Below, piece after piece: positions 1 to 8,341 of a stretch of 64,000 nucleotides of DNA. Positions within the stretch are counted from its first letter, which is position 1. Each line of letters starts with the position of its first letter. Under the pieces are notes generated by a model. The model made no database searches and was not told the origin of the DNA. It saw only the letters and a list, made by a program, of their open reading frames with translations. Source of the stretch: UBA1801 sp035353395 (lineage in GTDB: Bacteria > Acidobacteriota > Holophagae > Holophagales > Holophagaceae); NCBI GenBank assembly GCA_035353395.1, contig DAOPZL010000007.1, positions 1 through 64,000 on the forward strand, in the 5' to 3' direction. The position numbers were made by a program, and so were the translations under genes.

Positions 1-566
1 CTGGACCAGTCCTGGGCGCAGGCCCTCTCCAGATCCTCCGGAAGTCCTTCCAGGGTCCGGACCAGGTCCTCGGCGCTGCTCCAGCAGGCCGTCAGCCTCG
101 CCGCGGCCACCAGGCTGCACACGAAGCTCTTCGTGGCCGCGACGCTGCGTTCGGCGCCCGCGTGGAGCGGGAGGACCCACTCCGCCGCGCCCGCCAGGGG
201 CGAGGCCTCCTCGTTCACGATCGCCACGGTGGTGGCGCCGCCGGCCCGCAGCACCCGGACCGGCTCCACCACGTCGGGACTCCGGCCGGACTGGGAGATG
301 GCGACGAGGAGCATCCGCTCGGCGGCCAGGGGCGCGTGGTAGAGCGTCACGAGCGACATGGGCAGCGAGGTGACGAGCCGGCCCAGGCGCACGGTCATCA
401 GGTAGGCGCAGTAGGCCGCGGCATGGTCCGAGCTCCCCCGGGCGACGGTGGCGATCCCCGAGGGGGGCGCCGAGCGCAGCGCGGCGCCCAGGGCGCGGTA
501 ATCTTCGCGGTTCTCCGCCAGCAGCTTCGCCGCGGCGCGCGGGGCGGAGCTGGCTTCTTCATGCAT
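1..566 (-). CDS. SIS-domain sugar-phosphate isomerase/deaminase (3' end outside window)
   Basis: The frame read on the minus strand from ATG at 566 runs off the left edge, so only about 188 N-terminal residues are present. It contains a typical SIS (sugar isomerase) fold start: a Gly-Ser-Ser phosphosugar-binding stretch (VARGSSDHAA), then LLVAISQSGRSPDVVE, which is the SQSGxSxD signature of GlmS C-terminal domains and AgaS/NagB-II deaminases. The start overlaps the end of nagA by 8 nt (ATGCATGA), so the two are translationally coupled. Next to nagA, the most likely role is glucosamine-6-phosphate deamination (NagB-II type), taking NagA product to fructose-6-phosphate. There is no glutaminase domain, so it is not full GlmS. 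The exact substrate cannot be told from this fragment. Confidence 0.8.
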   Translation of the reverse strand, partial: MHEEASSAPRAAAKLLAENREDYRALGAALRSAPPSGIATVARGSSDHAAAYCAYLMTVRLGRLVTSLPMSLVTLYHAPLAAERMLLVAISQSGRSPDVVEPVRVLRAGGATTVAIVNEEASPLAGAAEWVLPLHAGAERSVAATKSFVCSLVAAARLTACWSSAEDLVRTLEGLPEDLERACAQDWS

Positions 567-1692
567 CAGCGAGGTCAATGCGCTCTCCTTCCACGAATAC
601 GTCCTGGATCCGAAGGGCGGTCGTCATGACCACCAGGTCCGCCCAGCAGCCCGCCCGGACGCGGCCTCGGTCTTCCAGGCCCAGGTAGTCGGCCGCGTAG
701 GAGGAGGTCCGCCGGGAGGCTTCCTCGAGGGGGAGGCCGAGGGAGACCAGGTTGCGCAGCGCGTCGTCCAGGGTCAGGGTGCTGCCCGCGAGCGTGCCGT
801 CCGCCAGGCGGACGCCCGCGCCGCGCTTGAACACCGTCTGGGTGCCGAGGTGGTAGGTCCCGTCGGGCATCCCCGCGCCGGCCGTGCCGTCGGTGACGCA
901 GTAGAGTTTCGGGATCGCGCGCAGGGCGGTCCGGATGGCGCCCGGATGGACATGCAGGAAGTCCACGATGATCTCCGCATAGTCGGCGTGGGCCAGGGCG
1001 GCGCCGACGACGCCGGGATCGCGGTGCTGCAGCCCCGTCATGGCGTTGAAGAGGTGGGTGAAGCTGCGGGCCCCGGCCTCGAAGGCCTCCAGGGTCTTCT
1101 CGTAGGTGGCCAGCGTGTGGCCGATCTGCGGGAGGATGCCCATGGCTCGGAGTTCCCGGATGAGGGTGAGGTGGCCTTCCAGCTCCGGCGCGAGGGTCAG
1201 GACGCGGATGGGCGCCATGGCGTGCAGCGCCAGGACCTCCTCCAGGGTGCCGGGCCGGCTGGTGGGCTGGGCTCCCAGCTTCCCGGCGTTGATGTAGGGG
1301 CCTTCGAGGTGGACGCCGAGCACCCGGGCGCTGCCTGGCTCCCGGTCGCGGACCAGCGGGCCGATCTCGGCGAAGACCCGTGCCAGGGCTTCCCGCGCAT
1401 CGCTGATGGTCGAGGCCAGCAGGCTGGTGGTGCCGTGGCGCGCGTGCATGCGGGCGGTGGTCAGCAGGGCCTCTCGGCCGCCCATGATGTCCGCGCCGCC
1501 GCCCCCGTGGACGTGCGGGTCGATGAAGCCGGGCAGCACCACCGGAAGGCCCTCGACGGGCGCGGGACAGGGCTCGCCCTCCACGGACAGGATGCGGCCG
1601 GCGAACCTGACCGATCCCCGCAGCCAGCCGGAGGGCGCGAGGATGGTGCCTTCGAGGGTTCCAGGCCGGGGGGATTCTGCTTGAGATGTCAT
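559..1692 (-). CDS. nagA: N-acetylglucosamine-6-phosphate deacetylase
   Basis: Predicted cytosolic metal-dependent amidohydrolase that removes the acetyl group from GlcNAc-6-P. The 377-residue product has the metal-binding HxH (GFIDPHVHGGGG, His60/His62), the Glu of HLEGPYINAGKLGAQ near residue 127, IGHTLATYE and THLFNAMTGLQHRDPG histidine segments, and the catalytic Asp in CVTDGTAGAG; this is the complete NagA signature and normal length. An upstream in-frame start at 1869 would add 59 residues rich in polar, non-conserved sequence and would cover the promoter; ATG at 1692 has AAAGGA 10 nt upstream and fits the family start. First gene of an operon with the SIS protein, divergent from a ROK-like kinase. 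A palindromic operator candidate overlaps its promoter region. Confidence 0.93.
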   Translation of the reverse strand: MTSQAESPRPGTLEGTILAPSGWLRGSVRFAGRILSVEGEPCPAPVEGLPVVLPGFIDPHVHGGGGADIMGGREALLTTARMHARHGTTSLLASTISDAREALARVFAEIGPLVRDREPGSARVLGVHLEGPYINAGKLGAQPTSRPGTLEEVLALHAMAPIRVLTLAPELEGHLTLIRELRAMGILPQIGHTLATYEKTLEAFEAGARSFTHLFNAMTGLQHRDPGVVGAALAHADYAEIIVDFLHVHPGAIRTALRAIPKLYCVTDGTAGAGMPDGTYHLGTQTVFKRGAGVRLADGTLAGSTLTLDDALRNLVSLGLPLEEASRRTSSYAADYLGLEDRGRVRAGCWADLVVMTTALRIQDVFVEGERIDLADA

Positions 1693-1729
1693 GCGCAAAG
1701 CGTCCTTTGCATCGAGATCCGGTGTTGAA

Positions 1730-1742
1730 TGGTATAATACCA
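1730..1742. promoter_or_regulatory. Perfect 13-bp palindrome TGGTATAATACCA, operator candidate
   Basis: A perfect inverted repeat 38 nt upstream of the nagA start, itself containing TATAAT/ATTATA, so binding would cover a -10 element. It shares the half-site TGGTAT with two tandem copies 80 bp away. It resembles dre sites of NagR/DasR (GntR/HutC) regulators of amino-sugar genes, which follow the pattern TGGTnTAnACCA; no such regulator gene is in the window, so assignment is inference. Confidence 0.55.
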
Positions 1743-1809
1743 AAATAGAACCACCCTTGGAAGAGGCGACCGTGCAACGACCAAAAAAGTCTTGATGGTC
1801 TTGGGAATC

Positions 1810-1831
1810 TGGTATTTCATTGGTATTTGAT
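1810..1831. promoter_or_regulatory. Two 11-bp tandem copies of TGGTATTTSAT, operator candidate for the ROK-like gene
   Basis: TGGTATTTCAT is followed immediately by TGGTATTTGAT, giving one half-site per helical turn, ending 21 nt before the ATG of the ROK-like kinase gene. The TGGTAT core is the same as in the palindrome at 1730-1742, suggesting one regulator controls both divergent transcripts. Confidence 0.45.
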
Positions 1832-1852
1832 TTTGTCCTCGTGGAGTCCGCC

Positions 1853-3262
1853 ATGCCCCCCCTCCGCAAGAGCCTCTTCGACGTCCCTCCCAGGATCCTC
1901 CCGGTCCTGGACCCCGCCTTCCGGCCCCTGGCGCTGGGGGTCCGGAACTACCGGCGCGAGCTCGCGGCCCACGGAAGGTCCGAGCGCCTCTGCATCGCCC
2001 TGGAGCAGGCCCCGGACGCCCTCACCCGCAGGGACATCGAGGTCTTTCCGGAGGAGGCCGGCCGCGGCGAGGACGACCTCCGCTACGCCTCCTGGATCCT
2101 GAACTTCCTCATCTGGGCCCGGGGCGGGTGGCGGGTGTTCCTCCAGGGCCCCTCCAGGCTCTGCGAGGCGCTGGCGGCCGAGTACGCGCCCGGCGGCGCC
2201 CACGACTTCGACGCCCGCCTGATGGCGCAGGCCTTCGCGAGGCCCTTCGAAGTCACCGTCGTGGCCCCTTCGGGCCTGCCGGAGGCCCAGGCGAAGCCCC
2301 TGACACTGGGGGGACACCTCGAAGGCTGCCGCATCGGGTTCGACCTGGGCGCCAGCGACTACAAGGTGGCGGCCGTGCAGGACGGGGAGCCCGTCTTCAG
2401 CACCGAGATCCCCTGGGACCCCCGGAACCAGCCCGATCCCGCCTACCACTACGACCGGATCCGCGAGGGCCTGGAACTGGCGGCGTCGCACCTGCCGCGC
2501 GTGGACGCGATCGGCGGCAGCTCCGCCGGCATCCTCGTCGAGAACCACGTCCGCGTGGCCTCCCTCTTCCGGGCGGTGCCGGAGGACCTCTTCCGCGAGA
2601 AGGTCGAGACCCTCTTTCCCCGTCTCCAGCAGGCCTGGGGCGTGCCGCTGGAAGTGATCAACGACGGCGATGTGACCGCCCTGGCCGGGGCACTCTCGCT
2701 GGACCTGACGGGCATCCTGGGCATCGCGATGGGCTCGAGCGAGGCCGTGGGCTTCCTCGACCGGGCCGGCCGCATCACGGGCTGGCTGAACGAGCTGGCC
2801 TTCGCGCCCATCGACGCCAATCCGGATGCGGGCACGGACGACTGGTCGGGCAATCCGGGCATCGGCGCCGCCTACTTCTCCCAGCAGGCCGTGAACCGCC
2901 TGGCCCCGGCCGCCGGCATCCCCCTGCCCGCCGAGATGGGATTGCCGGAGCGCCTCAAGCTAGTGCAGGCCCGGATGGCCGAGGGGGATTCCGCCGCCCG
3001 CGCGGTCTTCGAGAGCATCGGGGTCTATCTCGGCTACACCCTTCCGTGGTACGAGGAGTTCTACGAGCTGGATCACGCCATGATCCTCGGCCGCGTGACC
3101 TCGGGCGCGGGGGGCGACGTGATCCTGGAACGGGCCAAGGAGGTGCTTGCCTCCGAATTTCCGGAGGTCGCCGGAAGGGTGTCGCTCTTCCTGCCCGACG
3201 AGAAGAGCCGCCGGGTGGGCCAGGCCGTGGCCGCCGCCAGCCTGCCTCCGGCCAGGGGGTGA
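1853..3262 (+). CDS. ROK-like (ASKHA-fold) sugar kinase with a long N-terminal extension
   Basis: 469 residues. A phosphate-1 loop of ROK/hexokinase type (GFDLGASDYKVAAVQDG) lies at about residue 163 rather than near the N-terminus, followed by a substrate region (DAIGGSSAGILVEN), VINDGDVTALAGA (catalytic Asp/DG segment) and GILGIAMGSSEAVGF (phosphate-2). The ROK zinc motif CxCGxxGC is not present, and the first 155 residues match nothing I recognise; I see no helix-turn-helix, so it is not an NagC-type repressor. Start at ATG 1853 has GTGGAG upstream; an earlier in-frame start would overlap the TGGTAT repeats. Divergent from nagA and 4 nt upstream of cutC. Probably phosphorylates an amino sugar (for example GlcNAc); the substrate is inferred from neighbours only. 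Confidence 0.7.
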   Translation: MPPLRKSLFDVPPRILPVLDPAFRPLALGVRNYRRELAAHGRSERLCIALEQAPDALTRRDIEVFPEEAGRGEDDLRYASWILNFLIWARGGWRVFLQGPSRLCEALAAEYAPGGAHDFDARLMAQAFARPFEVTVVAPSGLPEAQAKPLTLGGHLEGCRIGFDLGASDYKVAAVQDGEPVFSTEIPWDPRNQPDPAYHYDRIREGLELAASHLPRVDAIGGSSAGILVENHVRVASLFRAVPEDLFREKVETLFPRLQQAWGVPLEVINDGDVTALAGALSLDLTGILGIAMGSSEAVGFLDRAGRITGWLNELAFAPIDANPDAGTDDWSGNPGIGAAYFSQQAVNRLAPAAGIPLPAEMGLPERLKLVQARMAEGDSAARAVFESIGVYLGYTLPWYEEFYELDHAMILGRVTSGAGGDVILERAKEVLASEFPEVAGRVSLFLPDEKSRRVGQAVAAASLPPARG

Positions 3263-3266
3263 GGCC

Positions 3267-3953
3267 GTGCTGGAGGTCATCGCCGTCACGCCGGAGGAGG
3301 CGCGCGTTGCGGAAGGGGCAGGCGCGGACCGGATCGAGCTGGTGTCCGCCCTCTCGGAAGGCGGCCTGACGCCGGGGATCGGCCTCGTGAAGCGGACGGT
3401 CGCGGCGGTGCGGATTCCCGTCAACGTCATGATCCGCCCCCACTCGCGGGGGTTCCGCTACAGTCCCGACGAGATCGTGGTCATGCAGGAGGAGATCCGG
3501 GCCGTCCGGTCGGCCGGGGCGAACGGCGTGGTGCTCGGAGTCCTGGACGGGAAGGGAGCCGTGGATGTCCGGAGCCTGGAGGCGCTCCTGGCCACCGCCG
3601 AAGGCCTCGAGGTGACCTTCCACCGGGCCGTGGACGCGGCGGCGGATCCCGTCGCCGCGGCGCGGACATTGTCCCGCTTCCCGGCCGTCCGCACCATTCT
3701 CTCCTCCGGCGGACCCGGGCGGATCGAGGACCACGTGCCGGTGCTGGTCCGGATGCGCGAGGCCGCGGGCCGCGTCCGGGTCATGGCCGGGGGCGGGCTG
3801 ACCCACGAGAACATCCGGACGATCGCGCGGGAGACCGGCCTGCGCGACTTCCATGTCGGCACGACCGTCCGGAGGGGAAGGGCCGTGGATGGAGAGCTCG
3901 ATCCCGCCCGCCTCGCCGCGCTGGCGGCGCTCCTCGCTTCAGCTCAGCGTTGA
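3267..3953 (+). CDS. cutC: CutC family TIM-barrel protein
   Basis: 228 residues starting at GTG 3267, 4 nt after the ROK-like gene stop, so co-transcribed. The sequence has the family pattern: LEVIAVTPEEARVAEGAGADRIELVSALSEGGLTP at the start, VNVMIRPHSRGFRYS, VVLGVLDGKGAVD, VTFHRAVDA, RTILSSGGP and RVMAGGGLTHEN. CutC was named for copper homeostasis, but its biochemical role is disputed and no clear copper ligands are visible here. Linkage with amino-sugar genes suggests a role in sugar metabolism rather than copper. The 3' end overlaps the convergent Cys-rich gene by 10 bp. Confidence 0.88.
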   Translation: MLEVIAVTPEEARVAEGAGADRIELVSALSEGGLTPGIGLVKRTVAAVRIPVNVMIRPHSRGFRYSPDEIVVMQEEIRAVRSAGANGVVLGVLDGKGAVDVRSLEALLATAEGLEVTFHRAVDAAADPVAAARTLSRFPAVRTILSSGGPGRIEDHVPVLVRMREAAGRVRVMAGGGLTHENIRTIARETGLRDFHVGTTVRRGRAVDGELDPARLAALAALLASAQR

Positions 3954-4162
3954 TGCCTGGCGTAGTAGGCGCAGAAACCGCCGTAGGTGTAGTCGGTCTG
4001 GGCGGAGGTGTCCGGGTGGACGTCCTTGAAGAAGCACGCAGGAATCTCCCCCTGCTTGAGGCATTTGCGGATGCAGAGATCGCAGTTCCTGTGCTTGCAG
4101 GCCGGGCTGTTCGGATTGAACGGACACGTCATGTCCGTGCAGCTGCAGAAGTGCTTTTCCAT
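3944..4162 (-). CDS. Small Cys-rich protein (probable metal or Fe-S binding), function unknown
   Basis: 72 residues with nine cysteines, arranged as CSCTDMTC, then CKHRNCDLCIRKC and a later CFF and FC. The spacing of the CxxxxCxxCxxxC block is typical of a zinc or iron-sulfur site. The protein recalls small cysteine-rich proteins annotated as DUF6485 or similar in anaerobes, but I cannot confirm the family. ATG at 4162 has GGAG 9 nt upstream; an in-frame ATG at 4183 is less likely. It stands alone on the minus strand, converging on cutC with a 10-bp overlap. Confidence 0.65.
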   Translation of the reverse strand: MEKHFCSCTDMTCPFNPNSPACKHRNCDLCIRKCLKQGEIPACFFKDVHPDTSAQTDYTYGGFCAYYARHQR

Positions 4163-4235
4163 GTCGGTATCTCCAGGTCGCATCCCGTGCCCGTCCTCGG
4201 CTGTCGCCGGGCGTGGGCCGGAATGCCTGTCCGGG

Positions 4236-5696
4236 CTAGGCCTTGCGCCAGCCCACGGTGCCGTCCTTGCGGTCCTCCAGGAGGATGCCCATGGCCTTGA
4301 GCTGGTCGCGCACGCGGTCGGCTTCGGCCCAGTTCCTGGCGGCCTTGGCGGCCTTGCGCTGCTCGATGAGGGCCTCCACCGCCTGGTCGAGGGTCGCGGC
4401 CTCCTCCTTCGGCCAGCCGGCGAACACCTCGTCGGCCTCGTCGAGGAACGCCAGGGCGGCGTTCCGCTCCTCGCGGGTGAGGGCCACGCGGTCGTCCTGG
4501 GCGTTGAGGTCGCTGATGAGCGTGAAGATCGCCGCCAGGGCCTCGGGGGTGTTGAGGTCGTCCAGCAGGGCGTCCCAGAAGGCCTTCCTGGCCGCTGCGA
4601 TGCGCGGGAGGGGCTCGATGGCCTCCTTCCACTCGCCCTGGCCCGCGGGGGCCGCGTCCTCCTCCATGCGCTTGCGGAAGATGCGGATGCGCTTGAGGGC
4701 GTTCTCGGCGGCCTTCAGTCCCTCGAAGCTGAAGTTGAGGATCCGGCGGTAGTGGTTGCTCTGGATGGCGAAGCGGAAGGTGACGGGGTCGATGCCCTTG
4801 GCCGCGAGGTCCCGGAGGGTGTAGAAGTTGCCGAGGCTCTTGGACATCTTCTCGCCCTCGACCATCAGCCACTCGCCGTGGACCCACAGGTTCACCCAGG
4901 GGTGGTCCAGGGCGCCCTCGCTCTGGGCGATCTCGTTCTCGTGGTGCGGGAAGATGAGGTCCACGCCGCCGCTGTGGATGTCCAGGCGCTCGCCCAGGAG
5001 GTCCATGCTCATGGCGGAGCACTCGATGTGCCAGCCGGGGCGCCCCGGTCCCCAGGGGCTGTCCCAGGCGGGCTCGCCGGGCTTGGTGGCCTTCCAGAGC
5101 ACGAAGTCGGAGACCGAGTCCCGCTCGTACTCATCGGCGTCCACGCTGGTGCCCTGCTTCATGCCGTCCCGGTCCAGGTGGGCCAGGCAGCCGTAGTTCG
5201 GGAACCCGGCGATCCGGTAGTAGACGGAGCCCTCCCGGACGTAGGCCAGGCCCTTCTCCTCCAGCTTCCGGACGAGCCGGATCATCTGGGGGATGAACTC
5301 CGTGGCCCGGGGCAGGTGGGTGAAGCCCGCCTGGGGGATCCTCACCGCTTCCAGGTCCTCGAAGAAGGCCTGGGTGTACTTGGCCGTCAGGGCGCGCATG
5401 GCCGCGTGCCTGGCCTCCCCGGAGGCGTCCTCCGGCAGGTCCTTCTGGCTGTCGCGGATGATCTTGTCGTCGACGTCCGTCAGGTTCATGCAGTGCCGGA
5501 CCTCGTAGCCCGCGGTCCGCAAGGTGCGCTTCAGGAGGTCCTGGAACAGGAAGGTGCGCAGGTTCCCGATGTGGGCGTAGTTGTAGACGGTCGGGCCGCA
5601 GGTGTAGAGGGTGACGACGCCCGGCGTGACGGGGACCATGGGTTCCACCCGCCGGGAAAGGGTGTTGAAGAGACGGAGGGTCGGCAGCGTGCTCAT
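4236..5696 (-). CDS. cysS: Cysteinyl-tRNA synthetase
   Basis: 486 residues, normal length for a class I CysRS. Zinc-site Cys33 in YTCGPTVYNYAHIGN; HIGH box reads HIGN at residues 42-45; GWHIECSAMS carries a second zinc Cys and the FPHHENEIAQSE segment gives further zinc ligands; KMSKS is intact in GEKMSKSLGNF near residue 283. The helical C-terminal domain and the QRKAAKAARNWAEADRVRDQL ending region are typical. Lies 12 nt downstream of the thioesterase gene and is probably co-transcribed with it. Charges tRNA-Cys in the cytosol. Confidence 0.97.
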   Translation of the reverse strand: MSTLPTLRLFNTLSRRVEPMVPVTPGVVTLYTCGPTVYNYAHIGNLRTFLFQDLLKRTLRTAGYEVRHCMNLTDVDDKIIRDSQKDLPEDASGEARHAAMRALTAKYTQAFFEDLEAVRIPQAGFTHLPRATEFIPQMIRLVRKLEEKGLAYVREGSVYYRIAGFPNYGCLAHLDRDGMKQGTSVDADEYERDSVSDFVLWKATKPGEPAWDSPWGPGRPGWHIECSAMSMDLLGERLDIHSGGVDLIFPHHENEIAQSEGALDHPWVNLWVHGEWLMVEGEKMSKSLGNFYTLRDLAAKGIDPVTFRFAIQSNHYRRILNFSFEGLKAAENALKRIRIFRKRMEEDAAPAGQGEWKEAIEPLPRIAAARKAFWDALLDDLNTPEALAAIFTLISDLNAQDDRVALTREERNAALAFLDEADEVFAGWPKEEAATLDQAVEALIEQRKAAKAARNWAEADRVRDQLKAMGILLEDRKDGTVGWRKA

Positions 5697-5708
5697 CCCT
5701 CTAGCTAA

Positions 5709-6146
5709 TCACTTTTTTCCTTCGTCCCCAAGTCCCGAACCTGCTTCCGCGGCGTCCGGCCGCGAGATCCAGTCGAGCAGGTGCTGCGGCATCACCCGGC
5801 TGCGCCCGTCCGGCCCGGTGACCAGGTGGGTCGTCCGCCCTTCGGCCAGCAGGACGCCCTCCCGGCAGACCTCGTAGGCGAACACGACCTTGCGCCGTCC
5901 GGCCTCCAGGAGCCGGGTCCGCACCTCGACGAGCTCGTCGTACCGCGCCGGGGACCGGAACTTCACCTGGATCTCCCCCACGCTCATCCTCACGCCCTGG
6001 GCCTCCCACTCCGCGTAGCTCTGGCCCATTTCCCGCAGGAAGTCGGAGCGCCCCAGCTCCATCCAGACGGGGTAGACGGCGTGGTGCACGATGCCCATGG
6101 CGTCGGTTTCGGCGTAGCGGACACGGATGGGGGTGATCGATTCCAT
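5709..6146 (-). CDS. Acyl-CoA thioesterase, YbgC/FadM hotdog family
   Basis: 145 residues with the 4-hydroxybenzoyl-CoA thioesterase-like signature RVRYAETDAMGIVHHAVY, whose Asp15 is the catalytic residue in this family, followed by WMELGRSDFLREMG. Start at 6146 is supported by GGAG about 10 nt upstream. The stop lies 12 nt before cysS. YbgC proteins act on short or medium acyl-CoA or acyl-ACP and are often with Tol-Pal genes, which are not here, so physiological substrate is unknown. Confidence 0.85.
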   Translation of the reverse strand: MESITPIRVRYAETDAMGIVHHAVYPVWMELGRSDFLREMGQSYAEWEAQGVRMSVGEIQVKFRSPARYDELVEVRTRLLEAGRRKVVFAYEVCREGVLLAEGRTTHLVTGPDGRSRVMPQHLLDWISRPDAAEAGSGLGDEGKK

Positions 6147-6252
6147 GAGGACGTCTCCAGGGCAGGGTACCCTGCCCGCGCATCCTCGAGTCTACGTCTC
6201 CAAACGCGAGGGGGTTTCATGACATCCTATTGCGTGATTCCAAGGAGGCTCC

Positions 6253-6660
6253 ATGAAGACGCTCGCCGCCGTGCTGCTCGTCGCCGCTCCCCTGCTGGCC
6301 CAGGTGTCCGTGAAGTGGGAGGAGGACTACGCCAGTGCCTTGAAGCGCGCCCAGGCGGAGCACAAGCTCGTCATGATGGACCTCTGGACGGAGTGGTGCC
6401 CTCCCTGCCAGTACCTCCGGACCAAGGTTTTTCCGAGTCCCGAGGCCCAGAGCGCCCTGGCCAAATACGTGCCCCTTTCCGTGATGGTGGAGAAGAAGGA
6501 CCGCACCCCCCTGCCGGAAGGGAAGCGCCTGGCCGGCCAGTACAAGCTCGAAGCCTATCCCACCCTCCTCATCCTGGACGCCGACGGCAAGGAGGTCCGG
6601 CGGCAGGTGGGCGCCTTCCCCTCCGGGGCGGATCTGGCCAAGTGGCTCGGCGGCAAGTGA
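6253..6660 (+). CDS. Exported thioredoxin-like protein
   Basis: 135 residues. The N-terminus MKTLAAVLLVAAPLLA is a signal peptide (cleavage likely after LLAQ region). The active site reads WTEWCPPCQYLR, with Cys49-Pro-Pro-Cys52, and the cis-Pro segment is AYPTLLILDADG. This matches the thioredoxin_7/DsbD-gamma-like group that acts as a periplasmic dithiol oxidoreductase. A good SD (CAAGGAGGC) precedes ATG 6253. It is transcribed alone and converges on the acyl-CoA synthetase with only 3 nt between the stops. The CPPC dipeptide differs from thioredoxin CGPC, suggesting a different redox potential. Confidence 0.85.
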   Translation: MKTLAAVLLVAAPLLAQVSVKWEEDYASALKRAQAEHKLVMMDLWTEWCPPCQYLRTKVFPSPEAQSALAKYVPLSVMVEKKDRTPLPEGKRLAGQYKLEAYPTLLILDADGKEVRRQVGAFPSGADLAKWLGGK

Positions 6661-6663
6661 CGG

Positions 6664-8325
6664 CTATTCGATCCTGTCCTTCTCCCGGATCTCGACCCGG
6701 CGGATCTTGCCGCTGATGGTCTTCGGGAGTTCCTGGACGAACTCGATGATGCGGGGATACTTGTAGGGCGCGGTGACCTGCTTGACGTGCTCCTGCAGGG
6801 CCGCGACGAGGTCGTCGCTGGGGCTGTACTTCGGCGTGAGCACGACGGTGGCCTTGACCACCTGGCCCCGCAGGGGGTCCGGGGCGGCCGTCACGGCGCA
6901 CTCCATGACGGCCGGGTGCTCCAGCATGGCGCTCTCCACCTCGAAGGGGCCGATGCGGTAGCCCGAGCTCTTGATCACGTCGTCCTTGCGGCCCACGAAC
7001 CAGTAGTAGCCATCCTCGTCCCGCCAGGCCGTGTCCCCGGTGTGGTAGAACCCGTCGTGCCACGCTTCTTCCGTGAGCTCAGGGTTCCGGTAGTAGCCTC
7101 CGAACAGGCCGACGGGCACCTGCCGGTCGGTCCTGAACACGATCTCGCCCACCTCGCCGACCTCGCAGGAACGGCCCTGGTCGTCGACGATGTCCGCGTC
7201 GTAGCCCGGGGAGGGGAGGCCCATGGAGCCCGGCCTGGGCTCCATCCAGGGATAGGTCGCCGCGACCACGGTGCACTCGGTCTGGCCGTAGCCTTCCCGC
7301 AGCTGGAGCCCCGTGAGGCGGAGGAACTGCGCGTAGACCTCGGGATTCAGGGGCTCTCCCGCGATGGCGACGTGCTTGAGGCGCGACAGGTCGTACTGGG
7401 ACAGGTCCTCCTTGATGAGGTAGCGGTAGACCGTGGGAGGCGCGCAGAAGGAGGTCACGCCGTGCGCCGCGGTGACCCTCAGCAGGTCCTTCGGGACGAA
7501 CTTGTCGTAGTCGTAGACGAAGACGGCGCAGCCCGCGAGCCACTGCCCGTAGATCTTGCCCCATACCGACTTGGCCCAGCCCGTGTCGGAGACGGTGAGG
7601 TGGAGGCCGCCCTCCTCGACGCACTGCCAGTACTTCGCGGTGAGGATGTGCCCGAGGGGATAGGTGAAGTTGTGGCACACCATCTTGGGATAGCCGGTGG
7701 TGCCGGAGGTGAAGTAGAGCAGGGAGATGTCGCCGTTCTGCGGCAGGTCCTCGGCGGAGGGCTTCTGGAAGGCCGGATCCGTCCGCTGGTACTCGGCGTC
7801 GAAGTCGATCCAGCCGGGTCGGGAACCTCCGACGAGCACCTGTTTCTCCAGGGTCGGCGACTTCGGGCGGGCCGCGTCCACGTGTTCCATGATCTGGGGT
7901 TCCGCGACCGCCACGACCATCTTGATGCTCGCGGCGTTGTTCCGGTAGACGAGGTCCTTGGGCGTCAGGAGGTGGGTGGCGGGAATGGCGACGGCGCCCA
8001 GCTTGTGGAGTGCGAGCAGGCAGAACCAGAATTCGTAGCGACGCTTCAGGATCAGCATCACGGGATCGCCCTTCCGGATGCCCTGGGCGCGGAAGAGGTT
8101 GGCCGTACGGTCACTGGCCTCCTTCATCTCGCCGAAGGTGAAGGAGGCCTCCCGTCCGTGCTCGTCGCACCAGACGAGGGCCGTCTTCCCGGGATCGATC
8201 CGGGCGTACTCGTCCACCACGTCGTAGGCGAAGTTGAAGGACTCGGGGACGAGGATCCTGAAGTCCCGGCAGAAGTCCTCGTAGGAATTGAAATCGACCC
8301 GGGAGACGTATTTATCGAGCAGCAT
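6664..8325 (-). CDS. AMP-forming acyl-CoA synthetase (medium-chain/ACSM-like)
   Basis: 553 residues of the ANL superfamily. The P-loop-like motif is YFTSGTTGYPKMV near residue 205; A5 is REGYGQTECTV; A7 is YHTGDTAWRDEDGYYWFVGRKDDVIKSSGYRIGP (conserved Asp and Arg); the C-terminal catalytic Lys is in LPKTISGKIRR. The long KRRYEFWFCLLALHKLGA and TDTGWAKSVWGK-type segments match medium-chain acyl-CoA ligases. Forms acyl-CoA with ATP giving AMP and PPi. The gene follows the XRE-cupin regulator by 16 nt, an arrangement in which the cupin domain may sense the same carboxylate. Specific acid not determinable from sequence alone. Confidence 0.88.
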   Translation of the reverse strand: MLLDKYVSRVDFNSYEDFCRDFRILVPESFNFAYDVVDEYARIDPGKTALVWCDEHGREASFTFGEMKEASDRTANLFRAQGIRKGDPVMLILKRRYEFWFCLLALHKLGAVAIPATHLLTPKDLVYRNNAASIKMVVAVAEPQIMEHVDAARPKSPTLEKQVLVGGSRPGWIDFDAEYQRTDPAFQKPSAEDLPQNGDISLLYFTSGTTGYPKMVCHNFTYPLGHILTAKYWQCVEEGGLHLTVSDTGWAKSVWGKIYGQWLAGCAVFVYDYDKFVPKDLLRVTAAHGVTSFCAPPTVYRYLIKEDLSQYDLSRLKHVAIAGEPLNPEVYAQFLRLTGLQLREGYGQTECTVVAATYPWMEPRPGSMGLPSPGYDADIVDDQGRSCEVGEVGEIVFRTDRQVPVGLFGGYYRNPELTEEAWHDGFYHTGDTAWRDEDGYYWFVGRKDDVIKSSGYRIGPFEVESAMLEHPAVMECAVTAAPDPLRGQVVKATVVLTPKYSPSDDLVAALQEHVKQVTAPYKYPRIIEFVQELPKTISGKIRRVEIREKDRIE

Positions 8326-8341
8326 GTCCGGTTCCCTTTCC

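Noticed and set aside
162..629. Plus-strand frame over the SIS gene
   Set aside because: Shadow of the SIS-domain coding strand; Gly/Arg/His-rich composition.
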